NCBI GenBank assembly: GCA_015501585.1
Contig: JADNRY010000162.1
Coordinates: 62,001-126,000 of the forward strand
Origin: Rhodocollybia butyracea
Taxonomy: Eukaryota > Basidiomycota > Agaricomycetes > Agaricales > Omphalotaceae
DNA: 64,000 bases
Reading direction: 5' to 3'
Position numbers and translations under genes: made by a program. The notes below the pieces were generated by a model. It was not told the DNA's origin. It ran no database searches and was given only the letters and a program-made list of their open reading frames with translations. Position 1 is the stretch's first letter; each line of letters opens with the position of its first letter. This document shows positions 12,019 through 23,944 of this stretch, piece after piece.

Positions 12019-13819
12019 TTACCGGCGATTTCTCGTCACTCGAGCGACCTGTGCGCCTTGTGGTGCACCCTCATCCATATTAGTTCTTGCACCACGCGGC
12101 GGCGCGGCGCGGCTTTGTGCTTGCGCCCGTCGTCCTCTTGAACCTCGGGCTGCCGGAGCAACTAAATGTTCAGCTTGCACTGCTGCTGTCGCGTCAATCG
12201 CGGGAGTGCTATGGTCGGGTGTGAGTGGTTCGAGTGCATGCGGATCCAAGCCCATTTGTGCTGGCGCTGGCACATCCGAGTCCACGAGATTAGATTGAGT
12301 GTGCACCGACACATTGGCAGCACCAAGTTCGACTTGCCTCGACATATCACTGTACCTTGTGGTCACAGCGCCGGTTGTACTTGGAGTTGAGCTATTGACA
12401 GATATCGGATCAGGAGGTATATCCCAATCCAAATGACCAGAGGCGCCATCAAGACGAAGCTCATTCAGCATCTGGTTAATCTCATCAACAGCGCCAGATT
12501 CGGTATTGACGGTAAGCGCTTCGCTGTGATGGACATGAAGTGCAAAGTCTACGCCAGCAAATACTCTGGTGTTGTAGAACGAGAAAAGAAGATCTGCCCA
12601 TGCGGTACCTTGACTGTCCACGATGTACTTTTTGAATGCGAAAAAATTTTCTCGATACTTGATTTTCGACACTGCACCCTGCAGCGAGAGTGTTAGGTCT
12701 GGAGAGACTAAAAACTGAAGCTAAGGACATATGTCAGCGTTTGTGCAAGTGCGTACAATAGGTAACTCACCAAAACGGCACTGAATGCTATACATGATGC
12801 GTTTATTTGTCGGACCTGCCAACTCATAGCGAGAGATGTTGATCGAAGAACTGTACTGGCCTGAGCGTGAGATGGATCAATTTTTTGTACAGACTGAGGT
12901 CCCAGAAGAATTGCGCGCAGGATCTGGTTGCTTAATTAGTGACTTCGACAACACAAGCCAATGCATAGTTCCTTACCCGAGGTTGATACTCATTCAAAAA
13001 TAAGCCGGTGATCTGATAAGTGTGATTTTGAAAGTGTATAGGGGAGAACGAGCTTTTGCAATTTTGAAATTTAAGCAACTTTTGACATAAGTCGGACATG
13101 CCACGTTCGGGACCAGCTTTTGCAGCCCAGAGTAACACCGGAACATCTAAACCCGCGAAAATTACTGCCGCATGTGATCGAATGACTGAGAGTGAAGTGG
13201 AGCGTTGTGAGTTAACCTGTTTGATGAACTAAACACAAATTGATAAGCTAGGTAACTTGCTTGTAACGAGATACTGAAACTCACTTCGCGTTTGAAATCT
13301 GGATCGTTAGTTGCACGGAAATACAGCTCATCACCTCCACGAGCAAGGTGGTCTTTCAACTCATATATGACACTGTCTTGGTATGTTCCGAAAGTCTTCA
13401 TGCAGTCCGAAGGTGATGGCCTGTCTGCACCTGTAGGTATAGCTGCAAAAGAAGCCGGGTCCAACCATGGGTCCCGAAGTACAGTAAAACTCTTTCCAAA
13501 TTCAAGAATTTGTGGGTCGACTTTTTCTTGACCTCTTCTTCCCCCGCCTTTCGTCTTTTTAGTCAACATCAGCTTCGTTTGTAGATTGGCTACTTTAGCC
13601 CGAAGAATTTCATTGCGATTCCGGAATTCTTGATTTTGTAGCTGCACGTTAGAAAGCGCCTTGAAATAAAGCGTTGAATTACAAAAAAATAAGAGTGGCA
13701 AAGGGATATCTACCTGCTTCACAGTAAACATCGTTGGATTCCCCTCAGGGAGAGTGATTTCAGGTAGATCCGAGTCATCCAGCTGTATGTCTTCTTCGCG
13801 TTCACTGTCCGAGGCCATT
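12019..13819 (-). CDS. DUF6698-like hypothetical protein
   Basis: This is a spliced minus-strand gene starting with MASDSEREEDIQ at 13819. The N-terminal part is acidic, followed by a coiled-coil-like stretch (VQLQNQEFRNRNEILRAKVANLQ) and a conserved block with FTVLRDPWLDPASF and IYELKDHLARGG. The middle contains ILRAILLGPQSV and a hydrophobic AFSAVLLQF segment, then KYRENFFAFKKYI and LLFSFYNTRVFAG. The order of these blocks (a LLGP-x-S-V motif, a long helix, a final FY...VF block) resembles the DUF6698 family common in Agaricomycetes. The C-terminus is arginine/alanine rich (RGSRGRRAQAQSRAAPP). Introns are inferred near 13.7, 13.25, 12.95 and 12.73 kb. The function is unknown. It sits between two transposase genes on the same strand and may belong to an element. 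Confidence 0.6.
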
Positions 13820-13988
13820 ACACGCAAAAAAATGTGGAAAAGAAGATGGATGTGTCCAGCAAGTGGCAACGACGCGCACCGCAGTCATGCGATCAAAGTT
13901 TATTCCTTTTATGGATTCCATCATTCCTTCCATAATACACTTCAGATTTTATCCCAACCATGCAAGATGCAAATGTATAATCACAAAG

Positions 13989-16900
13989 CTAAGTAAAAAA
14001 ATAGGGAAAAAGCTTGCGCATCCGAAGAGTTGTGTCACCGTCAAGCACATCAAATAGAAACCTGTCTGTCTGCTGAGGATCTTCAGCAGCGACGAGTGGT
14101 GAAACCACTCCTCGGATGATGGAGTGAATTGAAATAAATTCTGAATCTGCCTCTCGCTGAAGTCTAATCAGCCCAAGTTCTTTATCCAACCGTGAGCGGC
14201 GCTGGACAACCTTGTATGGACGTATAAGTGCAATCCCATATTGCTTCTCCCCGACAATGCAAATGAATGGATAAAGAAGTTGGGCAACCATGGCACCGGT
14301 TTCTGTCTTCACTAGGATAAAGTCATACCGAGATTGTTTATAGAAGTTTGGATTACTCCGGAGTAGATCCACCTCGGAACACCATGTTACTTCACTTTCA
14401 TAGTTGATCTTGAGATAATAAGCTGGGATAACCTTTGGCATATATCAGGATTCAGGACTAAATTCTTAGATAACTAGAAACAAACATACAGTGTCATTTG
14501 GTATAAATTTTACATGCTGATTATTTGGAAGTGGAATACCACTTGAGACAAGTAGCTTGGTCATAAATTCACCCAAGCGTATCCGGAAACGCTGAAATAC
14601 CGGTGCAGTGGAGTGCTGTACCTCCAAATCCATCAATGGAAGCTTCTTTTGCAATGACCCAAGATAAAAATGGCCACCACCGAGTGCCTCATGCTGGGAA
14701 TCCTTAGTATCTTCTGAGTCGTTCTTGCCTTTTGCAAATTCTTCAATTGCTAGAACTTGACTTTGGATGGCAGCTGCCACCATACACTGCTGGTTGATCC
14801 GTACAATCTGGAGTTACATTAATAGGGAATAGTCTCTTGACTTCAGTACATACCTGTTCTGCAACATTCTTAAAATTTGTGCGGTCATGATAAATTTTTC
14901 TAAGAGGACCATGGACCTTTTCATTTGGCTTTGTACTAAATCCACGCAAAACACCTTTACTTTGAATGTCATCATAAAGATGCACATGGTAATGAAGTTT
15001 GATGAAGTTCCATGATTTTTTCAAACACAGTCCCATATGTAAGACTGTCATACACCTTGAGAGATTTAGTATATTCTGGAGCACAAAGTAGTATGGTGGA
15101 AACATATACCTTGACTTCCTTGTCAAGCTTCAGAATTGCATCTTTCAATTTCTCCAATGTTGATTCCAAGTGAAGATCAAGTCCAGCATACATTGTCATA
15201 TCAAGGTATGCACGAAGACATTTCAACAGCTGAAAAGCTGCCTTATCATTGGGGAACTGATCATGTGCAGCAAATAAAAATATCTAGTTGCTGAACAATC
15301 AAGTATATCTAGAGTTTTGACAATGTGTACACTTGCCTTTGCAATATCTTCAAGCTTTGAGCCATCATTGAAGCTCACATTGGTAACAGTATTGAAGTGG
15401 TTGAGTCCCGGCCATCTGGGCATTTCTGAGACTCTGAAAGGCATGAGTGAGAACCTAGATAAAACAGCAGGAAAAATATCACCTCATGTCAATTGTCACA
15501 GCAATATTCCGGCCAACACTTTTCTCAATATGTAATTTGAGCTGTTTAAAGATGTGATCCTCAAAAAGACCACTTCCACAAAAATGCAGATTGTCAAATG
15601 ACACTGCAGCAAATGGATCAGAGTTGACCATTTTAAAGAACACATTCTAGCCTTATCAGCTGCACACATAGCTATTAATTAATATAATTCTTACCGGATA
15701 AGGCCGAAGGCCATTTTGCTTGAGAATTTCCTCTTTGTCACTCTGACGCGTAAGAGTGTTCACCTTCTTGAGAATATCCACAGTCCCCTGTGCCGTACGC
15801 AAGGGCGACTGCTTTGTGAGGTCTGATAAATCATCTTTTCTCACAAGACATTTGGGGCAGGGGCACAAGCCTCGAAGTCCCCGAATAAGTGTCATTACAC
15901 ACCTAGTAAAAATAGTATCAAGGCAGGTCTGTGTATATTGAAATGAAAGGACCATACTGCTCTTCATAGTCTGAGGAGAGAATGAGAATATAAGGATACA
16001 AATCTCGCTGAATTCCATCAGCACATATTAGTGTTTGACCAGTGGAGGAGATTAGTGTAACTGATTCAAGGATTTTGAGGAATGACTCATGCCAAACTAT
16101 AGATTTAAAGTCAGCCCATTGCTTTTTCCCTGTTTCTCTACTATCTTCCTTGACCTGGAAACCCCATGGTCAAGGTATTTTGTGTGTCAAAAATACATAC
16201 TTACGACTGGGAGCCATCCAACTAGTCTGCCACCACCCAAGCCAACACCATTTCGCATATCCTGGGGCAGGTTTGCACAACGAGCAATGACAGGGTAGCC
16301 CTTCTCTGTCCCAAAGGAAGACAGTTTATTCTTATCAGCATAAAGAATGATAAAAAATGGTTTTGCATGCAATCCCTCAGGCATCTGTGACTGAATAACA
16401 ATCAATATGGTGCAGTCCAAAACACCCAAGAGCTTTGTAATATGCACCTGAACTTTCCACCAAGTGTCTGCAGTCCAAGGTTCCTCAATAAATCGCTCCC
16501 ACTTGACACCATTGAACTTGTATAACTTTTCAGCATCCCAAGTGAGCTTTGATGAGAGCTCCGGATTAGTCACAATGTCCAACATCCAATCTAAAAGTGA
16601 CCGGTAATGCATTTCAAATATGCGATCCTCTCCTCCATAGTTCACTGCTACAGTGTCACTTTGAAACTACTGGATTGGTTAATACAGAAAGAACCATGAT
16701 TTTCACAAGCCCACCTCAGTACTCTTGAAAGATGCAAGGTCCCAGATAGCTTGCATCTCATTTGAATCCTTAATTGTCATATCATCCTGGCCCTGTGCAC
16801 AACGGTTCAGAAGGCCTATGAGATCATTTGTTAAATTTGTATTCAGTCCTGCGCGCAACGCAAATTCCGATACATCAAAGTCGAGTTTGGTACGGAAAGG

Positions 16901-17495
16901 TTTCCAGGGCGTGAAATCAGTTGGAATATTGTAGGTATGGGGGTGATCTCGGATATATTCTTGGAAATGATAGGTTGTAGAGGGTTTTTCACTTCGAGGA
17001 TGAAAATCTACCCGGATATCATCAATTTTGGGCTGTGCCAATTCTTCTGAGACTACTCGTGGTATTTCGGAACGCTGGTGCAATTGAAGATCTGTCATAA
17101 TTGTTCGAACTGGAGTAAAAATAGAATCTAAGAGTGATCACGCACTAGGCGGGTTGGTATCCACAATATTTGTCCCAGATGCTTGTTCCAAGAGACCGAA
17201 AGGAAGGAAACTTGGAGGCTCAATGGTGGATACTTCTGCTTGCTGGCCAGCAGTACTATGCTCCCTATTAGCTTCTACAATGTTCAGAGCAGTTAGCCTG
17301 TTAGATGCCGATGTAAATGTAGTACTGGCCCTCACGACGCTGGGCCATCTGTTTCTCATACTCAATCCTCAGGACTTCCGCTTCCTTTTCCTTCGTGCAT
17401 CCCTTGAAGTGCATAGGAAATCCTTGAACATTGAAAATATTGTGGCAAATGGGGCATTGCTTCGATGTAGACTTCAAGTTGGCTCGGGGTGCCAT
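13989..17495 (-). CDS. Second, divergent Plavaka-like transposase
   Basis: The N-terminus at 17495 carries a zinc-finger-like CPICHNIFNVQGFPMHFKGC. Further blocks typical of Plavaka proteins follow. These are DFTPWKPFRTKLDFDVSEFAL (about 16.9 kb); RSLLDWMLDIVTNPEL and EPWTADTWWKVQ (16.5 kb); the CPCPKCLVRKDDL box (15.8 kb); PRWPGLNHF (15.4 kb); LHYHVHLYDDIQSKGVLRGFSTKPNEKVHGPLRKIYHDRTNF (15.0 kb, given as a landmark region); and a C-terminal block ending at 13989. Intron-sized gaps with GT-AG ends separate them. It is clearly different in sequence from the 8.5-11.6 kb transposase. Some exon joins could not be verified, so intactness is open. Confidence 0.75.
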
Positions 17496-17895
17496 TGGTT
17501 CATAATAGGTGGCAGAACAACGTATTTTATTGCTGCGAACATGTGGAATAACAGTTATTTAACTGCGCGGAAACTGCTTGGCCTTGGGAGCCATCGGAAT
17601 GAGACGGGGATGCAGCGGCAGCCCGATAATGACAGATAATCATGACAATTTCATATAACCGGGCCGACTACATTATAGTTACGCGTTACCTCATATCATG
17701 TCAATATAAGGCCCTTATATTGCTGATGTCATTATCTTGTCAATTTCAAATCTCCGACATAAGCCTACAAATCAGAAGAAATGTCAGTACACTGATTCTA
17801 CTGAATGAAGAAAAAGGAAAATAGCTCACCAATGAAGGTCGCCCTGAATGCCAGGTGAAAACTGAAACTGAACATCCAGTTCAGTGCCCCTGAGC

Positions 17896-18620
17896 TTATA
17901 ACTCAGAGAGAGGCAGGTCAGCTAGAATGTCAAGTTCCAACTGGCCCACAATGTCACATCGAGATCGACTTGAAGGCGACTCGAAGGCTACTCTGAATTG
18001 AAAAAGCTGGCAGACCCTGTCAGTTACGGGTGCTACACACAATATCAACAAAGCACTTACTGAACAGTTCGCGCGCCCACCTACAAGAAAACAGAAGCGG
18101 GAGCAGTTAGTTAATGGTTGACGCGAGGAAAACAGGAACTTCCGCATACCTGGGCTGTCATAAATTGTCTGAACTGCGAACTTGACGAGTCAGTAAATGA
18201 TACAGAAGACATGGAGATTACTTACTGAAAGAAGGTCTGTCCCAGTTTCCTGGAAAAGCGTGAAGGCGAAAGAAAGGAATGTGTAAGTGGAATGTGCGAC
18301 AGTGACAACAAAGGAGCACTTACCGCTAGAAAAAGTCACCTCTGTATGCCTCGCAATGCAGCTGAACGTCTAATTCAGCTACAGGCAAAGATTGGCTTGA
18401 ACATCAAGTTCAAGACCAGCAGAACCGACAGTATGAACATAAAATTCATACTAGCGGAAGTCGTCATCCAAATAAATTGGATGGCGACTGTCGTTGACAT
18501 CAACACTGGCTGCGAGTAAGTTGAAGAAGAGAGAAGAGCGTTGATGGTCATCTGACCTAAGTCCGCCAAGTGACTCGAGCGCTCTTGGGCGCTTGGGCGC
18601 TTACCTCTTTATTTCCACAC
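17896..18620 (-). CDS. Spliced minus-strand locus with microexons, function unknown
   Basis: Five consecutive canonical introns can be read on the minus strand. Exons of 24 nt (18249-18226), 24 nt (18173-18150) and 20 nt (18080-18061) lie between introns of 74, 52, 69 and 44 nt, each with GTAAGT/GTATGC-type donors and CAG/TAG acceptors. A further donor/acceptor pair (AGGTAAGC...CTTAG) lies at about 18605-18555. Joining the three microexons to the last exon (from 18016) keeps one frame open to a TAA at 17896-17898, giving a C-terminus ending VGQLELDILADLPLSEL. Upstream of 18324 that frame meets a stop, so the 5' exon structure is unresolved and a non-coding or decaying transcript is possible. 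No family was recognised. Confidence 0.5.
18360..18504. repeat. Periodic array of five short hairpins
   Basis: Perfect inverted repeats follow each other about every 35 nt: AGCTGAA/TTCAGCT (18360), CTTGAAC/GTTCAAG (18396), AGTATGAA/TTCATACT (18430), CATCCAA/TTGGATG (18465) and GTTGA/TCAAC (18493). The first four have 7-8-bp arms and 5-7-nt loops. A related hairpin, ACTGAAC-ATCCA-GTTCAGT, lies at 17867-17885. The arms differ in sequence, so structure rather than sequence is repeated. Confidence 0.75.
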
Positions 18621-19677
18621 GTGAAACGGCGAAGTTTAAAATTTCTTTCTTCTCTATGTCCTCCATCTCTTTTTCTCCCTCTTCCAGCTCCATCTTTGGC
18701 TCGAAGTATCCTGCCACCTCAGTGTTCAATTTTAGGTTGACGCTGATTCAACTCGTTGAAGAGATATTCAGCTCGACGCTGTAATATCTTCTATCTTTCT
18801 CTCGACTCTCAAGCAATTTTACGTCGACAAGAGTTTGGGCTACAGTCAGTCTCAACTTTACGTTGTAGATCTGGCTTTGCATTGAACTCGGAGCAATTTG
18901 GTGAGCACATTATTCTTATCGATAGTGTGGCGTCGTTACCAACCACGGCGCATTACAGACAATCTTGGCTCAGGTTCTACGGCGAGGCCAAGTTTTCAGG
19001 ACTTTATGCTCCTTCTTACTGGTAGGTACTCCCATCTCGACTTAATCAGTCGTTTCACTTACTTACTGACGCAGTCTTTAACATCGTGCTTCTGCGCCTG
19101 CTTTCAATCCAATCGCTTATCCTACAATGGTTAGTTCTTTGTCTTCTAATCTATTTATCTATTAGTCTTACCTCCCCAACCAGCCTCTGGAAAATGCGAT
19201 CCTTAAGGCGTACGACGGACTGGTAGGTAGGCGATACCCGGAAGTCCAAGGAGGACTTTTTGTCACATCCCCCAACATGACGACCATTCCGCCACTCGTG
19301 CTTAATTCCCCCAACAGTCCCCAACAAGTTCGTTTACGGCGCCAGCTCCATTACGGCAAACACAACATTCTCTTGAACGCACAGCCCATTATCCATTGTT
19401 TTCACAACCTCTGCAATTTACTATCATCTATTTGGTTCCGCTCTGTTTGCGCCGCATCAGGTCAGCTACTGCTTGACCTTCTGCTTCCGCTCATATCGCT
19501 ATCAAAGCCGCTTGCACTTAGTGGGTCCTACCCTTCGAGTCGGAAACTCATCTACTCTTAGGCTTACTTGCCAAGTTCATTCTATCGCCAGTACGGACCT
19601 TCCGTCCCAACATTAGTCCCTTGGACAATCCCGACACGAGTCTTACATCCCATAGGCACTTCGGAACCGTTCTACAC
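18621..19677 (+). other. Unresolved, possibly spliced plus-strand region
   Basis: Donor-like GGTGAGC (18899), GGTAGGTACT (19021) and TGGTTAGTTC (19130) with nearby pyrimidine-rich acceptors suggest short introns. Open stretches between them (for example 19277-19561) resemble no family I know. TCAA-TTTTA-GTTGA-like mini-hairpins occur near 18727, 18742 and 18857. No product is proposed. Confidence 0.25.
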
Positions 19678-22530
19678 TCACATCCTTTCACATCTCAAAC
19701 CAACATTCCCAGTTCGGCTGAACAACAGAAGTACAGAGCGTATCCGCACTTTGGTTTCCAGGTTTGTAACCCGCGCTCGAAGGATTCCGCCTAGATCCTT
19801 GCAGAAACCCGGAGAGAGACAGCCTAGTGCAATCTCATCTTTAAACTTTGAGTGAATGATTTGTGCTTCCATGTCTGTGCAAAAATGATTCTTGGGAGTG
19901 AAAGTGGAGGTAAGAGAAAATTCTTTGTCTATGCCAATGTAGAAACTACACTCAAGGCCTTTTGGAACCTTGTCAAACTTCTCAGGAGCATTAGTCTCCT
20001 TTAGAAGTGCATGCCAAGCATCTGGGATGAGGCAAGTAGTAATCGGAATGTGAAACTCATCACTCAGAGGGGTGAGTCTGAGAGCAGTGTGAGGTGGATC
20101 CACAGATGCCGCAACGATGCTCAAACTTGCAGCCTTTGCATCCTTTGAGGGTTCCATGAGAGACATAGTTCTTGGTTCTGACTGTTGACCCACTTGCCAT
20201 CAACTTTTCTGAGATAATCGGAAGGTTTTGAGGTATGTTCATGATGCCCATGTTGGGTGCTTCCACAGTGGAGACATCTGGCATCGCGACAATTCCCTTG
20301 TGTCTTGCTGTTCGTCTTTAAATCTTGAAAGGACGAGGATGACAACTTTGTGGTCTTGGAGCCAGACGCATATGCATTTGAGGCCTTCGACTTGTTCTGA
20401 TGAGCAGTGGAAATCATACGGAAAGTATCCGGATAGAAGTGCCCAAGCTTCCATTTGGCGTCAGCCTGAGCATGCCAGCTACGGAGGACCTTGTCTGTGT
20501 ATTCCTTGTAAGCCTTGAAATCTGACCTGTAATCGGGACAGCGCTGGACCATGTCAAATAACTCCAGGAGAGAGTCCGCAATGTGATTGGCCTTGCCGGA
20601 GCTGGCACAGTCCCTGCAAGCGGGTATGAGGTGCTCCCACATGGCTTTAGGCATGTTATTGGCAATTGTTGACCAGTCATCCAGGGTGAGAACGGAAAGT
20701 GGAATGTGGCCCAGTTTCTTGTTCTTGTACTGCACCTGGCCGGATTCATCCATTTGCAAGCAGCTGTCTGTGCCAGGGATGCTGGAACCCAACAGAGAGG
20801 AGTTGTGCCAATCCGCAAACCACCCTAGGGGATGTACTCGGTCCAGCCAGCCCTGAGCGCAGAGGTGACTTCAGCAGGGACACAACTCAGGATGCCCAAG
20901 GGCTCCTGATTGGGGACTTCAGCGTTCCGAGGATCGGGAAGGTCTTTTCCTTTACCACAAGCCTTGACAGGCAATACGCTGGAACAGTGCAAACGGTGCC
21001 CAGATTGGTGTCTGCTGCTGTAGGTGCTGTAGCCTCAATGACTACAATACTGATGTGGTATTCCCCGGGACTGGAGAAAGAAGGGGAGTGGTGTCTCCTG
21101 AGCTGGATGCTTGTGGAAGGAGAGCGGCGTCTGCCACCAAACCTGCCCGGTGATGGGGAGCGGTGCTTCCTGCCATGCCTACCTGTCAAAGGAGAGCGCT
21201 GCCTTCTGTCGTGTCCACCCACATCACGATGACCATGGGAAGGAGGGGAAGGACATCGAGATCAACCTCTGGTAGAGGCATGGATCCTCATGGGCAAGGC
21301 ATGTTGATGGTGACGAGACCTGTCATGAAAACAGCTTGTCAACCGGTCTCGCTCCAGGAGTGCGTGAGGCTGGGGAATGGGCCTATGATGCAGCGGGGAG
21401 AGAGAACGCTTGCGATGGCGCCGCTGAGCATGGTCCTGCTGGTGCAGCGAGAGGCACAACATGTCGAGGTTTTGGACCTCGTGCTGGTCTGGGTGTGGAG
21501 ACCATGGGCGGAAAGGGTCCGGGTGAAGAGCCTGCAGCCAGCCAGTTGGCCACTTCGTCAAACATGTCAACATGGCTGAGCGTACAATCTAGCAGAAAGT
21601 CGTGGTAGCCGGATACCAAGCGGAATAGGATGAATGTGAATATGCGGCGCATATATGCTATATGGCTGCGGGGTGAGACAAAGGAGAGCTTCTCACCTTG
21701 ACTTCCATGCCTGGAAGGTGCTACACTGCCGTGTCTCTGGTCACCAAAGACACTGCTGTGCCTGTGAGCGCGATGCACCGGTTGGTCGTCTGAGGAGGGT
21801 ATTGCACGGAGCTCATTGTGATATGGCCCGGGAGAGTCTGGTGCGTTGCCATCCAGGTTGTGAGCCTCGGCCTGGCTCTGCTGCCTGGAAGGCCATCCGG
21901 GTCCATGTCCAGGATGGAGAGGCCATCTCCCTCCCAATTGGCTTGGTCCTGTTGTGCAATAACACGCGCTGAAGAGATGGGGAGGGGAGACAAAGGAGAT
22001 CCGGAGGCTCACCCACGCCGACTTGGAGGTCTCCAACTATGAGAGATGCTTCGTATTCCGCCGTACGCAGTAGCTGAGCGCGGCGAGCCTTGCGAGTTGC
22101 TGCTGCCCGTTCACCGTTCTCCAAAACTGATGCGTCTGGCAGAGGATTCTTGGTCCTGTTGTGCAATAACACGCGCTGGAGAGATGGGGAGGGGAGACAA
22201 AGGAGATCCGGAGGGCTCACCCACGCCGACTTGGAGGTCTCCAACTATGAGAGATGCTTCGTATTCCGCCGTACGCAGTAGCTGAGCGCGGCGAGCCTTG
22301 CGAGTTGCTGCTGCCCGTTCACTGTTCTCCGAAACTGACGCGTCTGGCAGAGGATTGAGAGCTCAGAGGTTGTCCAAGCGACGCTCATCTTTGAGCCTAG
22401 CCTCTTCAGCCACTGCAAGTTTCCTACGAGCCCAAGTTTCGCGTGCTTGTCTTTCGGTCATAGCGTCCAAAACGTGTTTCTCAGTGATAGGGAAGAGCGA
22501 TTTCTCAGAAAACGGGATAAGTGAATAAAA
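19678..22530 (-). pseudogene. DIRS-like element fragment: gag-like ORF and start of RT
   Basis: On the minus strand, from about 22520, an N-terminal part (MTERQARETWARRKL...) leads into an arginine/serine-rich region around 21.5-20.9 kb (RSLSPL, RSPLTGRHGRKHRSPSP). A conserved gag-like region from 20.8 kb follows, with RCPDYRSDFKAYKEYTDKVL, HAQADAKWKLGHFYPDTFRMI, CLHCGSTQHGH, KWVNSQNQELCLSW and CGICGSTSHCSQTH. From about 20.1 kb the beginning of a DIRS reverse transcriptase follows (CSFYIGIDKEF, TFTPKNHFCTD, IHSKFKDEIALG), breaking off near 19.8 kb. Several frame changes and stops (near 22355, 20130 and 20190) mark it as defunct. It is complementary in content to the RNase H/recombinase fragment at 1-1760, but the two are separate copies. 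Confidence 0.7.
21943..22357. repeat. Tandem duplication of a 207-208-bp exon-intron unit
   Basis: 21943-22149 and 22150-22357 are near-identical direct repeats inside the DIRS gag-like region. On the minus strand each unit contains coding sequence (DASVxENxERAAATRKARRAQLL...) and a 43-44-nt stretch with GTGAGCC donor and TCTTCAG or TCTCCAG acceptor, so an intron may have been duplicated with its exon. Confidence 0.8.
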
Positions 22531-22559
22531 GTATCGCAGAAGAGAAATTATGAAACACT

Positions 22560-23295
22560 ATACTCAAAGTGCTACTTCGGAGTTAGCTACGCTATGAAGA
22601 GGTGGAAGTACGAAGAAGAGGAACACGCGTCTAAATCCGGCAAACATTCCGAAATCTAGACCGAAAACCCAGCTTCATTTGCACGCTCAGTAGCTTCCCA
22701 ATCCGTCTTTGCTACCAGAATGGTATAATTTGAAAAAGAGAAGTCCTGTAATTTCTGTACCTCCGAGTAATTATACAGGCCGCCGCACATACTCTCGCGC
22801 CGCCTGACTTGTACATGTGGTACATAACAATTTGATTGATGTTACAAGAAAAATAGTCCGATTGAAATTGAAATACCTTCAAGTAACATAAATCTAAGGC
22901 TTTTGTAGTACAGCGCAGGCAAAACACAAGACTAAAGTACTAAATTTCTCACCTACGACCATCAGCGAGGACAGGAGAGGTTGCTAGCCTCAACGTCGCG
23001 ATTTAGGTGTGCACCAATGCGCACCACATCAAACGTCAATTTATGAGACTTGTTGAAAGCGGGAGGGAATGGTGATCAAGTGAAACAGAAATCAAAAGAA
23101 ATCAAAATAAAGGAAAATAAATTTATACCAAAAATAAACCGAACCCATAAAAATGTTACAGCCTTCCCGTGGCTAAACTGAGGAGTGGAATCAATAGACG
23201 GGATGCTGAGGGTCCTGCAGAGATGTGTTTCGGGTGGATAAGGTGCGTTGATAGGTGGAGGAATGGCCAGCAAAGTCAACATGAATTTGTAATAA
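22560..23295. other. Intergenic, no gene recognised
   Basis: No convincing coding sequence or repeat was found on either strand. AT-rich runs (for example 23090-23130) and short ORFs without family resemblance are present. Confidence 0.4.
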
Positions 23296-23297
23296 TA

Positions 23298-23942
23298 GCT
23301 ACGGTCAGTTCTAAGAATCGCATGCGATTCACCAAGCGATTCTGGAGCGATTCTGGAGCGATCCAAAACACCAGGATCGCCTCAGAATCGCGATTCAACT
23401 TTGACCGATGAAAGGCAAGGTCCGATTCATGCTGGCGATTCTGACTTGGATTCTGGATCCGCTGTCACATCACATGCTTCAATCACCTCAAGCGCCGCAA
23501 CTCTTACTTTACTTCTTACTCAACAGTTCCATTTGTTTTCATTCCTGCGCTTATTTAAACAGAGTACACAAGATCCCAGAAACAGATTGCCAAAGGAGGC
23601 TCAAAAAAGCGAGTTTTTCACCGTTGGACACACATATTCAACTTGTTTCTGATGGTATCTATCCCTCTACTAAATCCTCTGACATCTCCACCAGAGCATC
23701 TTCATTTAGGTGACTAGCAGCAAGTAAACGAGTGTTGATAGCTCAAATAATACCCGTGTTCCCAAACATGGGCCTAATTATCTAATAGTTTGTGTGGCTG
23801 TACAAAACTGGATCGTCACAGCGATCCAGTGCAAGGTGAATCGCCTCCTGGAGGCGATTCACCTTGCCCGCGATTCTGGATGTGATTCTGGAGCTGAATC
23901 CATTTGCTGGATCGCTACCTCAATTTAAGAACTGACCGTGGC
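23298..23942. mobile_element. TA-flanked MITE with GAATCGC sub-repeats
   Basis: Terminal inverted repeats GCTACGGTCAGTTCT (left) and AGAACTGACCGTGGC (right) match at 14 of 15 positions. TA dinucleotides directly flank both ends (23296-23297 and 23943-23944), the hallmark of Tc1/mariner-type insertion. The roughly 645-bp interior has no transposase. Its ends are filled with GAATCGC/GCGATTC words in both orientations, including a 37-nt palindrome, so a transcript could fold extensively. Confidence 0.7.
23831..23867. repeat. Near-perfect 37-nt palindrome
   Basis: Two 18-bp arms (GCAAGGTGAATCGCCTCC and its exact complement) are separated by one T. The palindrome lies inside the TA-flanked MITE. 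Confidence 0.95.
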
Positions 23943-23944
23943 TA

